A DNA stretch of 64,000 nucleotides from an uncultured Lachnospiraceae bacterium (GTDB lineage Bacteria; Bacillota; Clostridia; Lachnospirales; Lachnospiraceae): NCBI GenBank assembly GCA_902788555.1, contig CADAKQ010000020.1, forward strand, positions 1 through 64,000, in the 5' to 3' direction. Position 1 is the stretch's first letter; each line of letters starts with the position of its first letter. The notes under the pieces were generated by a model. It was not told where the DNA came from. It made no database searches and worked only from the letters and a program-made list of their open reading frames with translations. This document shows positions 53,157 through 62,855 of this stretch, one piece after another. The position numbers and the translations under genes are program-made.

Positions 53157-54026
53157 ATGAAGGGAATTATTTTAGCAGGCGGTTCGGGTACAAGACTTTA
53201 TCCGCTTACCAAGGCAGTATCAAAGCAGATAATGCCTGTATACGACAAGCCGATGATTTATTATCCATTGTCAACTCTTATGCTTGCAGGTATAAGGGAG
53301 GTACTTATTATATCAACACCGAGAGATTTACCTACTTTTGAGGAGCTTTTCGGAGACGGCTCACAGCTTGGTATGAAGTTTTCGTATAAGGTTCAGGAGA
53401 CTCCGAGGGGACTTGCTGATGCATTTATAATCGGTGAGGAGTTTATCGGCTCTGACAGTGTGGCACTTGTTTTGGGCGACAACATTTTCTACGGACAGAG
53501 CTTTTCCAAGGTGCTTAGAAATGCTGCATCACGTGAAAAGGGTGCAACTATTTTCGGATATTATGTAAAAGACCCGAGAGAATACGGCGTTGTAGAGTTT
53601 GACGAGACAGGCAAGGCTCTTTCCATAGAAGAAAAGCCAGAGCATCCAAAGTCAAACTATGCGGTACCGGGACTTTATTTCTACGATAATGATGTGGTTG
53701 AGATAGCTAAAAATGTTAAGCCTTCAGCAAGAGGCGAGATAGAGATTACAAGTGTAAATAACGTATATCTTGAAAGAGGAGACCTTATGGTTGAAACCTT
53801 AGGACGTGGTTTTGCATGGCTTGATACGGGTAATCACGATATGCTCCTTGATGCGGCGGACTTCGTGGCTGCCTTCCAGAAAAGACAGGGTATGTATATA
53901 TCATGTATAGAGGAGATAGCTTTTAGAAGAGGCTTCATAGATAAGGATCAGCTTCTTAAGCTTGCCGAGCCTCTCATGAAAACCGCATACGGACAGTATC
54001 TTGTAGATGTTGCCAACGGTCTGTAA
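53157..54026 (+). CDS. rfbA: Glucose-1-phosphate thymidylyltransferase
   Basis: A 289-residue enzyme that makes dTDP-glucose, the first step of dTDP-rhamnose synthesis. Signature [20 protein letters not shown] (GGxGTRL), [30 protein letters not shown] and [19 protein letters not shown] 53157 lies after TGGGAGGAGA; the open frame from 53127 is ignored. dTDP-glucose made here feeds RfbB just upstream. Confidence 0.96.
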   Translation: MKGIILAGGSGTRLYPLTKAVSKQIMPVYDKPMIYYPLSTLMLAGIREVLIISTPRDLPTFEELFGDGSQLGMKFSYKVQETPRGLADAFIIGEEFIGSDSVALVLGDNIFYGQSFSKVLRNAASREKGATIFGYYVKDPREYGVVEFDETGKALSIEEKPEHPKSNYAVPGLYFYDNDVVEIAKNVKPSARGEIEITSVNNVYLERGDLMVETLGRGFAWLDTGNHDMLLDAADFVAAFQKRQGMYISCIEEIAFRRGFIDKDQLLKLAEPLMKTAYGQYLVDVANGL

Positions 54027-54081
54027 GATTATCAGAGTATTTATCAAATATAAATATATTGTAGTAGAAAGAAGGATGAAA

Positions 54082-55161
54082 ATGGGCAAGTCAAAAAAAG
54101 ATGATGATGTCATAGATGTTGAATACGTTGATGACAACGGAAATGACACTGATGGTAACGGCTCAAATAAGAAGATAAAAAAGTCCCTAAATATTTTTAA
54201 GCTTGTAATAATAGGACTTATAATACTCTTTGCCGTTTTTGACAGCTATTATTATGTAAATGAACAGGAAAATGCTGTAGTGACTATGTTTGGCAAGGTA
54301 ACTACAACAAATACAGCCGGACTGTATTTCAAGATTCCTTTTATACAAAAGGTTCAGAAGGTGGATGTAACAACACATGGAACCGGAGTCGGTTATACAC
54401 TTGATAATAACGGTCAGAATATAACAGATTCGATGGACGGAGTTATGATTACCGCCGACTTTAATCTTCTTAATATAGACTTTTATCTTGAGTATAAGGT
54501 TTCGGATCCGGTTGCATATCTTTATAATTCCAACAATCCTGAAGAGATATTGAAGGATATTGCGTTATCAAGTATAAGATCCGTAGTGGGAAATTATACT
54601 GTAGATGAGGCAATGACTACAGCTAAAAGCCAGATACAGTCTGATGTTAAGGAAGAAATGATGCGTGAGCTTGAGGAGAGAAATATAGGACTCCAGATTA
54701 TTAATATCACGGTTCAGGATTCCGAACCTCCGACAGATGAGATAATAGCGGCCTTTAAGTCTGTTGAAACAGCAAAGCAGGGCGCAGATACCGCAAAAAA
54801 TAATGCACTGCAGTATCAGAATAAAGAGCTTCCGAATGCTACGGCAGAAGCTGACAGAATACGTAAGGATGCAGAGGCCGAGAAGGCAACACGTATAGCG
54901 GAGGCTGAAGGTCAGGTTGCAAGACTGAATAAAATATATGAGCAGTACAAGCTTTATCCGCTTATAACAAAAAAGAGAATGTTCTACGAGACTATGGAGG
55001 AGATTCTTCCTTCTATGAAGATTATCATAACAGATGGACAGACTCAGGAGGTTTATCCTCTGGAAAGCTTTGCTGATATAAATTCAACTACAACCAATAA
55101 TTACAACAACGATAAGGAGGATGATTCGGGTGTCGAAACAAGTACAGAAGAAGACTACTAA
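54082..55161 (+). CDS. hflK: HflK-like SPFH-domain membrane protein
   Basis: A 359-residue protein with a charged N-terminus, one membrane helix (LVIIGLIILFAVFDSYYYV, ~residues 41-60) and an SPFH/band 7 domain (NEQENAVVTMFGKVTTTNTA, then EARIRKDAEAEKATRIAEAE coiled coil). With HflC it forms the membrane cage that in E. coli surrounds the FtsH protease. No ftsH gene is in the window. Start 54082 follows AGAAGG at a better distance than 54076. The hflC start lies inside its end. Confidence 0.86.
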   Translation: MGKSKKDDDVIDVEYVDDNGNDTDGNGSNKKIKKSLNIFKLVIIGLIILFAVFDSYYYVNEQENAVVTMFGKVTTTNTAGLYFKIPFIQKVQKVDVTTHGTGVGYTLDNNGQNITDSMDGVMITADFNLLNIDFYLEYKVSDPVAYLYNSNNPEEILKDIALSSIRSVVGNYTVDEAMTTAKSQIQSDVKEEMMRELEERNIGLQIINITVQDSEPPTDEIIAAFKSVETAKQGADTAKNNALQYQNKELPNATAEADRIRKDAEAEKATRIAEAEGQVARLNKIYEQYKLYPLITKKRMFYETMEEILPSMKIIITDGQTQEVYPLESFADINSTTTNNYNNDKEDDSGVETSTEEDY

Positions 55162-56020
55162 AGCTATATTGTTTGTAATACTCCTTTTATTTGCGTTAAT
55201 TGTAATATTTAATTCCTTTTATACAGTGCAGTATAATTCAAAAGCAATCGTAAAAAGATTCGGAAAAATATTAAAGATTGAAGCAGATGCCGGATTACAC
55301 TTTAAGCTTCCTTTTATTGATGATATACAGGAGGTTTACAGCGGAAACAGAGTATATGATATACCTACAAGTGATGTTATAACAAAGGATAAAAAATCCA
55401 TGATTGCGGATGATTATGTTATATGGAAGGTGACAGAACCGACAAAATATTATAAAACCTTAAGTGCTGTAGATGCACGTGCAGAGGAACGTATAGATGC
55501 AGCAGTATACAATGCAACAAAAAATACAATATCCTCTATGACACAGGATGAGGTTATAGCAGCAAGAGGAGCGGTTCTGACAGAAATAATAACAGCCGCT
55601 GCAAATTCAGATATGGAAGGATACGGCATTACAATCGTAACAGCCGAGATAAAGGCTTTGGATTTGCCTGAGGATAATAAGGCTGCCGTATATGAGAGGA
55701 TGATATCCGAAAGAGAAAATATAGCAGCAAGCTATACAGCTCAGGGAGAATCCGATGCACAGATTATAAGAAATGAAACTGATAAAGAGGTTGCCATAAC
55801 AATAGCTGATGCCCAAAAGGATGCTGAACAGATAATTGCAGAGGGGGAAGCAGAATATATGAGAATACTTTCAGAGGCATATAACGACGAAGAAAAAGCA
55901 GAATTTTATAATTACATAAGAGGTCTTGACGCTCTGAAGGAATCACTTAAGGGAAACAATAACACACTCATATTAGATAAGGATTCCGAGCTTGTTCGTA
56001 TACTTTACGGAATCGAGTAA
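55130..56020 (+). CDS. hflC: HflC-like SPFH-domain membrane protein
   Basis: A 296-residue partner of HflK: short basic N-terminus, one membrane helix (AILFVILLLFALIVIFNSF), SPFH domain with AIVKRFGKILKIEADAGLHF and KLPFIDDIQEV, and a coiled coil ending in a HflC-type tail (EKAEFYNYIRGLDALKESL). It starts at GTG 55130, 9 bases after AAGGAGG, overlapping hflK by 32 bases; such overlap suggests coupled synthesis. Confidence 0.87.
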   Translation: MSKQVQKKTTKAILFVILLLFALIVIFNSFYTVQYNSKAIVKRFGKILKIEADAGLHFKLPFIDDIQEVYSGNRVYDIPTSDVITKDKKSMIADDYVIWKVTEPTKYYKTLSAVDARAEERIDAAVYNATKNTISSMTQDEVIAARGAVLTEIITAAANSDMEGYGITIVTAEIKALDLPEDNKAAVYERMISERENIAASYTAQGESDAQIIRNETDKEVAITIADAQKDAEQIIAEGEAEYMRILSEAYNDEEKAEFYNYIRGLDALKESLKGNNNTLILDKDSELVRILYGIE

Positions 56021-56031
56021 AAAATTCGATA

Positions 56032-56805
56032 CTATTTCAATGATTTTTTAATTTTTAGTGTATCCTTAAAAACCGAAACGCTGGTTTTTAAGGATATGCG
56101 TGATTTTTCTTTCCTTTCACGCTTAAACTTTAACTCTATAGGCATTTCTATAATTTTGCAGCCTGCCTTGTTGGCCTTGGCGAGGATTTCAATATCATAG
56201 GCATAGCCATCAGTTATCATATTTTCAGTAAGTGTTTTTATAACAGGTTCCCTGAAAAGCTTTATACCTGTCTGTGTATCCTTTATATCAAGCCTGAACA
56301 AAATTTTTAGAACTGCATAATATCCGAAACTCATGATTTTTCTCATAAGAGGGTATTCAAGCTTTGAATCCTTGTGCAGCTTGGAACCGATTACGATATC
56401 GGCATTTTTATCAATTATGGCTTTTAAAAAGCTTTTTAACATAATCGGGTTAAGCTCAAGATCCGAATCCAAAAAAGCAACATAATTGGAATTGGCATAT
56501 CTGATTCCGGTAGTAATTGCGCTGCCTTTTCCATGGTTTGGCTTATAGCTTATATAAGCAATTTTGGAGTCGGCTTCAGCAGCCTTCATAATTTCCTCAC
56601 GGGTGTTGTCAGAGCTGCCGTCATCAACAGCTATTATCTTATAGTTTTTTACAAAGCCTGATATGATTTTTGAAGCTGCAAGAAGGTTTTCTTTTATATG
56701 CATGCCTTCGTTATAAGCAGGCATAATTACACTAAGATAATTCTTTTTTGATTCATTTAAATTGTTACTTGTAAGTATTTCGGAAACTTTGTTCTTAATA
56801 TCCAT
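56032..56805 (-). CDS. Dolichol-phosphate-mannose-type glycosyltransferase (GT2)
   Basis: A 257-residue GT-A transferase on the minus strand: LSVIMPAYNEGMHIKENLLA, IAVDDGSSDNT, GKGSAITTGIRYAN, the metal site AFLDSDLELN and DTQTGIKLFRE, all typical of enzymes that move a sugar to polyprenyl phosphate. No membrane helices at the C-terminus, so not the GtrB type with two helices. ATG at 56805 has a GGTGG upstream; 56820 is the other possible start. It converges with hflC with only 11 bases between stops. Confidence 0.85.
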   Translation of the reverse strand: MDIKNKVSEILTSNNLNESKKNYLSVIMPAYNEGMHIKENLLAASKIISGFVKNYKIIAVDDGSSDNTREEIMKAAEADSKIAYISYKPNHGKGSAITTGIRYANSNYVAFLDSDLELNPIMLKSFLKAIIDKNADIVIGSKLHKDSKLEYPLMRKIMSFGYYAVLKILFRLDIKDTQTGIKLFREPVIKTLTENMITDGYAYDIEILAKANKAGCKIIEMPIELKFKRERKEKSRISLKTSVSVFKDTLKIKKSLK

Positions 56806-56925
56806 TTTAATTACCACCATTTTTTGCTGTTATGTAGTATATCACAAGGAAATAATAATTACAATAAACTGTATGACATACTTTTTTGGCGAAGCATAGT
56901 ATATATTGTGTAAATTATTTTAATG

Positions 56926-56954
56926 TTGTAATTTTTTATAGAATAATGTATCAT
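56926..56954 (+). promoter_or_regulatory. Promoter of the LCP gene
   Basis: TTGTAA (56926-56931), 17-base spacer, TATCAT (56949-56954), 49 bases before the start codon. Confidence 0.55.
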
Positions 56955-57003
56955 ATAGCAGATAGATTTATTAAAAACCGGAGTAATATGTGAGGTTATA
57001 ATA

Positions 57004-58176
57004 ATGAGTAAAAAGGATGAAAAGAAAACAAATAAGAATAACAATAAAAAGCAGGATGGTAGAAAATCAAAAGCCAAGAGTACAAAAAAATCAGGTAATG
57101 CCGGTAAGGGCGGAAATCTGAAATGGGGACTTGCACTATTTTTTGAGCTTATTATCCTTGCGCTTATGGTTGTCGGATATGTATTTTATTATAGGGATTC
57201 AAAGATTAAGAAAATAGTTAAGATAGAGATTGATAAGGAAGACCTTGCCATCAATGAGGATCTTGATGAAACAAAGCAGGAGGGCTATAAAACAATTGCT
57301 CTTTTCGGAATAGACTCCAGAGATGTAGCCAATTTGGGACAGGGTACAAGAAGTGATTCCATTATGATTGCAAGTATCAATAACGAGACAAAAGAGGTAA
57401 AGATTGTTTCTGTATATCGAGATACATTGTTTGAGATAGAAAATGATTCAGGAATTACCTCAAAGGTAAATGCGGCATATGCATATGGAGGACCACAGCT
57501 TGCGATTAAAACCTTAAATGCAAATCTGGACTTACAGATAACGGATTTTGTTACGGTTAATTTTTTGGCACTTACCAAGGCTATAGACGATTTGGGCGGA
57601 ATAACGGTTCATGTAGAGGAAAATGAGCTTCCTGTTTTAAATCTTGCCATATCAGAGCAGATATCTGTTACGGGAATTTATTCGGATGGTGTATTTACCA
57701 CAGGAGACCTTTTATTAAATGGTACACAGGCAACAGCCTATGCCAGAATAAGAAGTACCGATCAGGGCGATATAACAAGAACGGAAAGACAAAGAGATGT
57801 GATTTCAAAAATATTTGCAAAAGCAAAGACTTCTGATTTATCTACACTTGATGATGTGATAGATGATGTATTTCCGGAGATAGCAACGAGTCTTACTGAG
57901 GATGAGATAAAGGAGCTTAGCAATGCCATATTTGAGTATGAGATAGGAAATACTGTCGGATTCCCTTTTGCTTATACACCTATGACTCATGAAACTAAGG
58001 GCTCAATTATTGTACCTGCGGATCTTTCGTCAAATGTTTCTGCATTGCATGAGTTTTTATTCAATGAAACAGGATATGTTCCAACCGGAAAGGTACAGAG
58101 TATAAGCTCGTCAATTCAAAGCGAGACAGGAGTTTTGGCACAGCCTGTAGTGGTAGCACCGCAAAATTTTCAATAA
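57004..58176 (+). CDS. LytR-CpsA-Psr (LCP) wall-glycopolymer ligase
   Basis: A 390-residue membrane protein. The first ~40 residues are basic and lysine-rich, then one membrane helix (GLALFFELIILALMVVGYVF), then the extracellular LCP domain: TIALFGIDSRD, GTRSDSIMIASIN, IVSVYRDTLF, GGITVHVEE and ARIRSTDQGDITRTERQRD with the arginines that bind lipid pyrophosphate. LCP enzymes join teichoic acids or capsule to peptidoglycan, so this gene fits the polymer locus at 34718-43030. Site GTGAGGTT; own promoter and terminator. Confidence 0.92.
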   Translation: MSKKDEKKTNKNNNKKQDGRKSKAKSTKKSGNAGKGGNLKWGLALFFELIILALMVVGYVFYYRDSKIKKIVKIEIDKEDLAINEDLDETKQEGYKTIALFGIDSRDVANLGQGTRSDSIMIASINNETKEVKIVSVYRDTLFEIENDSGITSKVNAAYAYGGPQLAIKTLNANLDLQITDFVTVNFLALTKAIDDLGGITVHVEENELPVLNLAISEQISVTGIYSDGVFTTGDLLLNGTQATAYARIRSTDQGDITRTERQRDVISKIFAKAKTSDLSTLDDVIDDVFPEIATSLTEDEIKELSNAIFEYEIGNTVGFPFAYTPMTHETKGSIIVPADLSSNVSALHEFLFNETGYVPTGKVQSISSSIQSETGVLAQPVVVAPQNFQ

Positions 58177-58188
58177 TAAACAGATTAA

Positions 58189-58217
58189 AAAGGAATCTTT
58201 GAGATTCCTTTTTTTGT
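58189..58217 (+). terminator. Terminator of the LCP gene
   Basis: AAAGGAAT pairs with ATTCCTTT around CTTTGAG, followed by a T-run. It lies 12 bases after the stop. Confidence 0.82.
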
Positions 58218-58245
58218 TTACAGATGTTATAATAGCCAATATAAA
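58217..58245 (+). promoter_or_regulatory. Possible promoter of the hydrolase-methyltransferase gene
   Basis: TTTACA (58217-58222), 17-base spacer, TATAAA (58240-58245), directly after the LCP terminator and 52 bases before the start codon. Confidence 0.5.
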
Positions 58246-58297
58246 TATAATAAGGCTTAATTAAACTTAATTCAAAAGGGTGCTAAGGGTAATATTT

Positions 58298-60004
58298 ATG
58301 AAAAAAATATCGTCAGGTATCACAAAATATAATACAGATGAAATTAAAAAGTTTATTTTAAATGAAAGGAAAAAGTACGTCGATAAAGTTCCTGAAAAAT
58401 ACGGTAAGTTTTTTGAAATTGATGAGTTTATGGAGTCGGGCTTTAAAAGCTACAGAATGATTCCGAGAAACGGATTTAATGAAACGTATATCGTATATCT
58501 TTACGGCAGCTCGATGTATTTTAATATAGACAGTGAACAGTGGGATTTCATAACCAAGCTTTCTTTAAAAACCGGATGCGGACTTTTTGTGCCTATGTAT
58601 CCGCTTGCGCCGGAAAATAGCTGTAAGGATACCTTTAAGATGCTTTGCAGGGCATATTCGGATTTTGCCATGGGTATGGATGTAAAAAGGCTTATACTTT
58701 TAGGCGACTCCTCAGGAGCAGGTCTCAGTCTTTCTCTTACCATGCTTGCGTGGAAGGAGGGGCTTAGAAAACCGGACCAGCTTATTATGCTGTCACCTCT
58801 TATTGATACGGAATTTTTTGACAGGCAGCTTGAAGAGATAATAAGTGATACGGTGGACAGAAGCGGCAGAGTGTTTTTTAATCAGGCATTGAAGGATTTT
58901 ATAAATACATACTGGGTTAAGGACTATGCCGTTAAAACCGATTATACAAGTCCGTACTATGAGGATTATACAGATTTATGTGATGACGTGGTTTTATTTT
59001 CCAGTGTAGATGATATGTTTAACTGTTACTCGCGAGCCTTTTATAATAAGGCAAAGACACAAGGTATAAATGCAAGATTTTTTGAATTTGATGATGCATA
59101 TCATGATTTTATGATATATGAAAAAAGTGAGGTTCAAAAAAATGCGTGGGGATATCTTGTGGATGTAATTAAAGGAACGTTTGATAACTCACTTAATGAT
59201 ATATATCCGCTTAAGCTTTTATCTGACTGGTCAAAAAGATATCCGGATATAATAAAGGATGAGTGGGCAGCCAAATTTATTTATGACCATAAATTTGATT
59301 TTTCAAAGATTAATACACATTTGAATGAGTACAGAAATCTGATACTTGCAACAACTATGGCTGCCTGTGATGCAAAGGTTAAGCAGTATATTATGAAATT
59401 TCCGAAATGTACGATTATTAATTTGGGCTGCGGACTTGACAATATGTTTGGAAGACTTGATAACGGACGAATTCAGTGGTACAGCGTAGATACTCACAAT
59501 ATTATGTCTGTAAGACGAGCTATGTACGGAGAAAGAAAGCGTGAAAAAACAATAGGAAGAACAATACTTGATTTTTCGTGGATTGATGAGATAGCATGTA
59601 AGCGAAATCAGGGGGTAATGTTTGTTTGCAATGATACATTATCATACTTAAGAAAGAATGATGTATGCGAGCTGGTTGGAAAGATAGCTGACAGGTTTCC
59701 TAATTCAGAGCTTGTTTTTGCAGCGTCAACATCAGGAGCGGAGACTTATATAAACTTTGCTTTTAAGAAAAGCATCTTTATAAAAAAGAAAAAGAGATTT
59801 TCGGTAGATGATGCCTTTAAGCTTTTCAATAGCTGGAGATCCGATTATAAGGTTATGGATGAAGAGCCTGTTATGAAATTTCTTACAACCGATACGAAGA
59901 TAAAGCCTTTGACAAAGTTAAAAGCAGCTTATAATAAAATGACATACAATCATAAAATAGTACATGTGAAGCTTGGCAGTGAAGCATATATAACAAATAT
60001 ATAA
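58298..60004 (+). CDS. Fused alpha/beta hydrolase and LCM-like methyltransferase
   Basis: A 568-residue two-domain protein. Residues ~1-290: alpha/beta hydrolase of the HSL-esterase kind with LLGDSSGAGLSLSL (GxSxG nucleophile), SSVDDMF as acid and DAYHDFM as histidine; the oxyanion motif HGGG of the family reads YGSS here. Residues ~300-568: SAM-dependent methyltransferase of the leucine carboxyl methyltransferase-like (COG3315) group, with NLGCGLDNMFGRLDNG, RIQWYSVDTHNIMSVRRAM and CNDTLSYLRKNDV. This pairing is not familiar as a single chain. It is followed by a NatAB-type exporter after 8 bases, so substrate and export may be linked. ATG 58298 follows AAGGG; an ATG at 58280 is not supported. 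Confidence 0.8.
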   Translation: MKKISSGITKYNTDEIKKFILNERKKYVDKVPEKYGKFFEIDEFMESGFKSYRMIPRNGFNETYIVYLYGSSMYFNIDSEQWDFITKLSLKTGCGLFVPMYPLAPENSCKDTFKMLCRAYSDFAMGMDVKRLILLGDSSGAGLSLSLTMLAWKEGLRKPDQLIMLSPLIDTEFFDRQLEEIISDTVDRSGRVFFNQALKDFINTYWVKDYAVKTDYTSPYYEDYTDLCDDVVLFSSVDDMFNCYSRAFYNKAKTQGINARFFEFDDAYHDFMIYEKSEVQKNAWGYLVDVIKGTFDNSLNDIYPLKLLSDWSKRYPDIIKDEWAAKFIYDHKFDFSKINTHLNEYRNLILATTMAACDAKVKQYIMKFPKCTIINLGCGLDNMFGRLDNGRIQWYSVDTHNIMSVRRAMYGERKREKTIGRTILDFSWIDEIACKRNQGVMFVCNDTLSYLRKNDVCELVGKIADRFPNSELVFAASTSGAETYINFAFKKSIFIKKKKRFSVDDAFKLFNSWRSDYKVMDEEPVMKFLTTDTKIKPLTKLKAAYNKMTYNHKIVHVKLGSEAYITNI

Positions 60005-60012
60005 GGAGCGCT

Positions 60013-60774
60013 ATGGTACTCGAAGCAGATAATCTCATAAAAACCTTTGTGAAAAATGAAAAAAATAATGTGAAGCGTAATTTTAATGCGGTTAATGATA
60101 TTTCTCTTAAGCTTAAGCTTGGGGAGATAGTTGGTATAATCGGACCTAACGGAGCAGGTAAAACTACGCTTTTACGTATGCTTGGAAAGCTTATGAAGCC
60201 TACATCGGGCAATATTAATGTCTGCCTTGACGGAAGAGTAATGGAAAGTGAGACAGAGATAAAAAAATATATAGGCTATCTGTCAGGAAATACAAAGCTT
60301 TACGGAAGACTAAGTACAAGAGAGCTTTTAACCATGGCAGGTAAAATATATGGGATGTCTGATTCGGATATTGAAAAAAGAATCGGGATGATTAGCAGAG
60401 TTCTTGATTTGGGTGGTTTTATAGATAACAGAATAGAAAAGCTTTCGACCGGTCAGACGCAAAGGGCATCCATATCAAGATGTATAATCCATAATCCGGT
60501 CATTTATATATTTGATGAACCGACTCTTGGACTGGATATATTGAGCAGTAATGCAATAGTTGATTTTATGCTTAGGGAAAAGGAAGCAGGGAAGGCGGTT
60601 CTTTATTCAACTCATTATATGGAAGAGGCTGAAAAGCTTTGCGATAGAATAATTATTATAAATAAGGGGAAAATTGCGGCACAGGGAACAGTTAATGAAT
60701 TAAAAACCATGGGCGGCTCGGATAATTTAAGAGAGGTATTCGCTAATCTTATCGGTAAGGAGGATTGGACATGA
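60013..60774 (+). CDS. ABC transporter ATPase (NatA type)
   Basis: A 253-residue ATPase. Motifs: Walker A IIGPNGAGKTTLL, Q-loop region GYLSGNTKLYG, signature KLSTGQTQRASI, Walker B IYIFDEPTLGLD and switch histidine YSTHYMEEAE. This matches the NatA/YhaP-type ATPases that work with the sodium- or peptide-extruding ABC-2 permeases. AAGGAG site 8 bases after the previous gene. Its stop overlaps the next start (ATGA at 60771). Confidence 0.93.
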   Translation: MVLEADNLIKTFVKNEKNNVKRNFNAVNDISLKLKLGEIVGIIGPNGAGKTTLLRMLGKLMKPTSGNINVCLDGRVMESETEIKKYIGYLSGNTKLYGRLSTRELLTMAGKIYGMSDSDIEKRIGMISRVLDLGGFIDNRIEKLSTGQTQRASISRCIIHNPVIYIFDEPTLGLDILSSNAIVDFMLREKEAGKAVLYSTHYMEEAEKLCDRIIIINKGKIAAQGTVNELKTMGGSDNLREVFANLIGKEDWT

Positions 60775-62786
60775 ATGTAAAAAATGTAAAAACTCTTTAC
60801 AAAAAGGAATTATTGGATGTTTTACGTGATAAAAAGACTGTTATTATGATGGTGCTTGTACCGATAATTCTGTATCCGCTCTTGATTATTATAAGTCTTC
60901 AGGTCATGAGCAGAATCTCAGTGTCCATGTCAGAGAAAACATACGTAATAGCCGCCGGCTCATATGACAATAGAATTTTAGCCGATATTTTGGCAAGGTA
61001 TGATTTGTCGGATTATTCTCTTAAGCTGGTTGAAATTGATAATTATGAGGAAGCTCTTGCAAACGAAGAAATAGATGCTTATATAACAATTACAAACAGG
61101 TCGGGAAAACAAAATTATGAGATATATTTTATCTCATCTGTCACCAATTCAAATTATGCGGCAGATAAGGTGTCAGATTTTCTCGAAAAATATTCCGCTG
61201 ATATAACAAAGGAAAAGCTTGCGGCTGCAGGTCTTGATGAAGAGGAAATACTAAATCCTATAGATATAAGCTTTAATGATACGGCAACAAATGAAGAAAC
61301 GGCAGGAAGTCTTTTATCAAGTATCCTTCCTTTTATGCTGGTGGTAAGCCTTCTTATGGGAACCATGTATCCTGCTATTGACACAACGGCAGGGGAAAGA
61401 GAAAGAGGAACTCTTGAAACACTTCTTACACTTCCCGTGACAAATGGCGAGATAATAGTAAGCAAATTTCTTGTGGTTGCAACAATAGGTATTATATCCT
61501 CTCTTTTAAATATACTTTCGCTTGCGGGTGTAGGAGTTTATATGTATAACATGACAAGCAGCTATACCAATACCAGCGGAGGAGTTAATATTATAAAATT
61601 TTTCCCGGCAATTATTGTCGGAATATTATGTATATTTGCATTTGCTGTATTTATAAGTGCCATTACCATGTGCGTTACGGCTTTTGCGAAAACATATAAG
61701 GAAGCTAACAATTATATCACGCCTTTATCGCTTGTTGTGATGTTTGCTTCATTTATAAGCTTTATACCAAATGTTAAATTAAACGATAAGGCAGCGCTTG
61801 TTCCTGTGACAAATATCTGCCTTTTAATCAGGGATATGCTGGCATTTAAATATGATTCCCGTGCTGTACTTTTGGTACTTTTAAGTAATGTTTTATATGG
61901 TGTGCTTGCAATATGGATACTTGGCAAAATATATAACAGTGAGTCGGTTTTATTTGGAGAATCGGCAGCAGGAGTGCAGATTTTTGAAAGAAGAAAAAAT
62001 ATCAGGCAGGGAGGTACACCTGAGCTTGGAGATACGGTTATCGTTTTGGCGGTAACCATGGTTGCCATGATTTATATAGGTGGTGCCATACAGCTTTCAC
62101 TTGGGTATTACGGCGTTCTTGGCACACAGCTTATTATACTCTTGATTCCTTTTGCCGCAGCGGTTTATACGAAGAAGGATATTAAAAAGACCTTCAGACT
62201 TAAGAATTGTGAAGTAGGATATATCATAGGCGGAATAGTAATGATATTGGGAGCAGTGCTTTTGGGAATGGTGCTTACATCCGTGGCAGGTGCCATATTC
62301 CCGGAGAGTGCAAGTGAAGCAGGGGACCTTCAAAGCTCACTTTTGGGAGATAGCTTTATTTCAACACTTTTGGTAGTAGCGGTTGTTCCGGCGGTTTGTG
62401 AAGAGCTGATGTTTAGAGGCTTTGTATTTTCTTCCTTTGAGGATAAATTAAAGCCTAAAACAGCAATACTTATATCAGCAGCCTTGTTTGGCATATATCA
62501 TATGAGTATCGTAAGATTTTTCGCAACAGCTTTTTTGGGATGTGTTATATGCTATGTTGCCCATAAGTCAAAAAGCATTATTCCCGGAATGATAATGCAT
62601 TTTATAAATAATGGATTATCCTGCCTTACAATGTATTATCCAAATCAGGTTGGAAAAGCCTTCCCGATTCTTTTAAGCGAAAAATTAAGCCTGATGGATC
62701 TATTGATTTTAATCGTCATAGGTATAATGCTTATGTATATAGGTAATATTGTGATAAATGCACAAAAAGATAAAAAAATTAATTAA
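60771..62786 (+). CDS. ABC-2 permease (NatB-like) fused to a CPBP protease domain
   Basis: A 671-residue membrane protein. Residues ~1-400: ABC-2 permease with a first helix, a long extracellular domain (SEKTYVIAAGSYDNRILADI...) and the cluster TAGERERGTLETLLTLPVTN typical of NatB. Residues ~430-671: CPBP (Abi, type II CAAX-prenyl) intramembrane protease domain with EELMFRGFVFSS, FGIYHMSIVRF and MIMHFINNGLS, all catalytic motifs present. The fused form is known among Clostridia. It pairs with the ATPase just before by an ATGA overlap. Substrate not known; sodium, peptide or lipid are possible. Confidence 0.88.
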   Translation: MNVKNVKTLYKKELLDVLRDKKTVIMMVLVPIILYPLLIIISLQVMSRISVSMSEKTYVIAAGSYDNRILADILARYDLSDYSLKLVEIDNYEEALANEEIDAYITITNRSGKQNYEIYFISSVTNSNYAADKVSDFLEKYSADITKEKLAAAGLDEEEILNPIDISFNDTATNEETAGSLLSSILPFMLVVSLLMGTMYPAIDTTAGERERGTLETLLTLPVTNGEIIVSKFLVVATIGIISSLLNILSLAGVGVYMYNMTSSYTNTSGGVNIIKFFPAIIVGILCIFAFAVFISAITMCVTAFAKTYKEANNYITPLSLVVMFASFISFIPNVKLNDKAALVPVTNICLLIRDMLAFKYDSRAVLLVLLSNVLYGVLAIWILGKIYNSESVLFGESAAGVQIFERRKNIRQGGTPELGDTVIVLAVTMVAMIYIGGAIQLSLGYYGVLGTQLIILLIPFAAAVYTKKDIKKTFRLKNCEVGYIIGGIVMILGAVLLGMVLTSVAGAIFPESASEAGDLQSSLLGDSFISTLLVVAVVPAVCEELMFRGFVFSSFEDKLKPKTAILISAALFGIYHMSIVRFFATAFLGCVICYVAHKSKSIIPGMIMHFINNGLSCLTMYYPNQVGKAFPILLSEKLSLMDLLILIVIGIMLMYIGNIVINAQKDKKIN

Positions 62787-62793
62787 ATATTTA

Positions 62794-62822
62794 TTGAGAA
62801 TATCCACTAAATATGGTACTCT
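62794..62822 (+). promoter_or_regulatory. Possible promoter of the muramidase gene
   Basis: TTGAGA (62794-62799), 17-base spacer, TACTCT (62817-62822), 34 bases before the start codon. Confidence 0.5.
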
Positions 62823-62855
62823 TAATTAAGAAACAGATGCTTGGAGATAAGGAAT

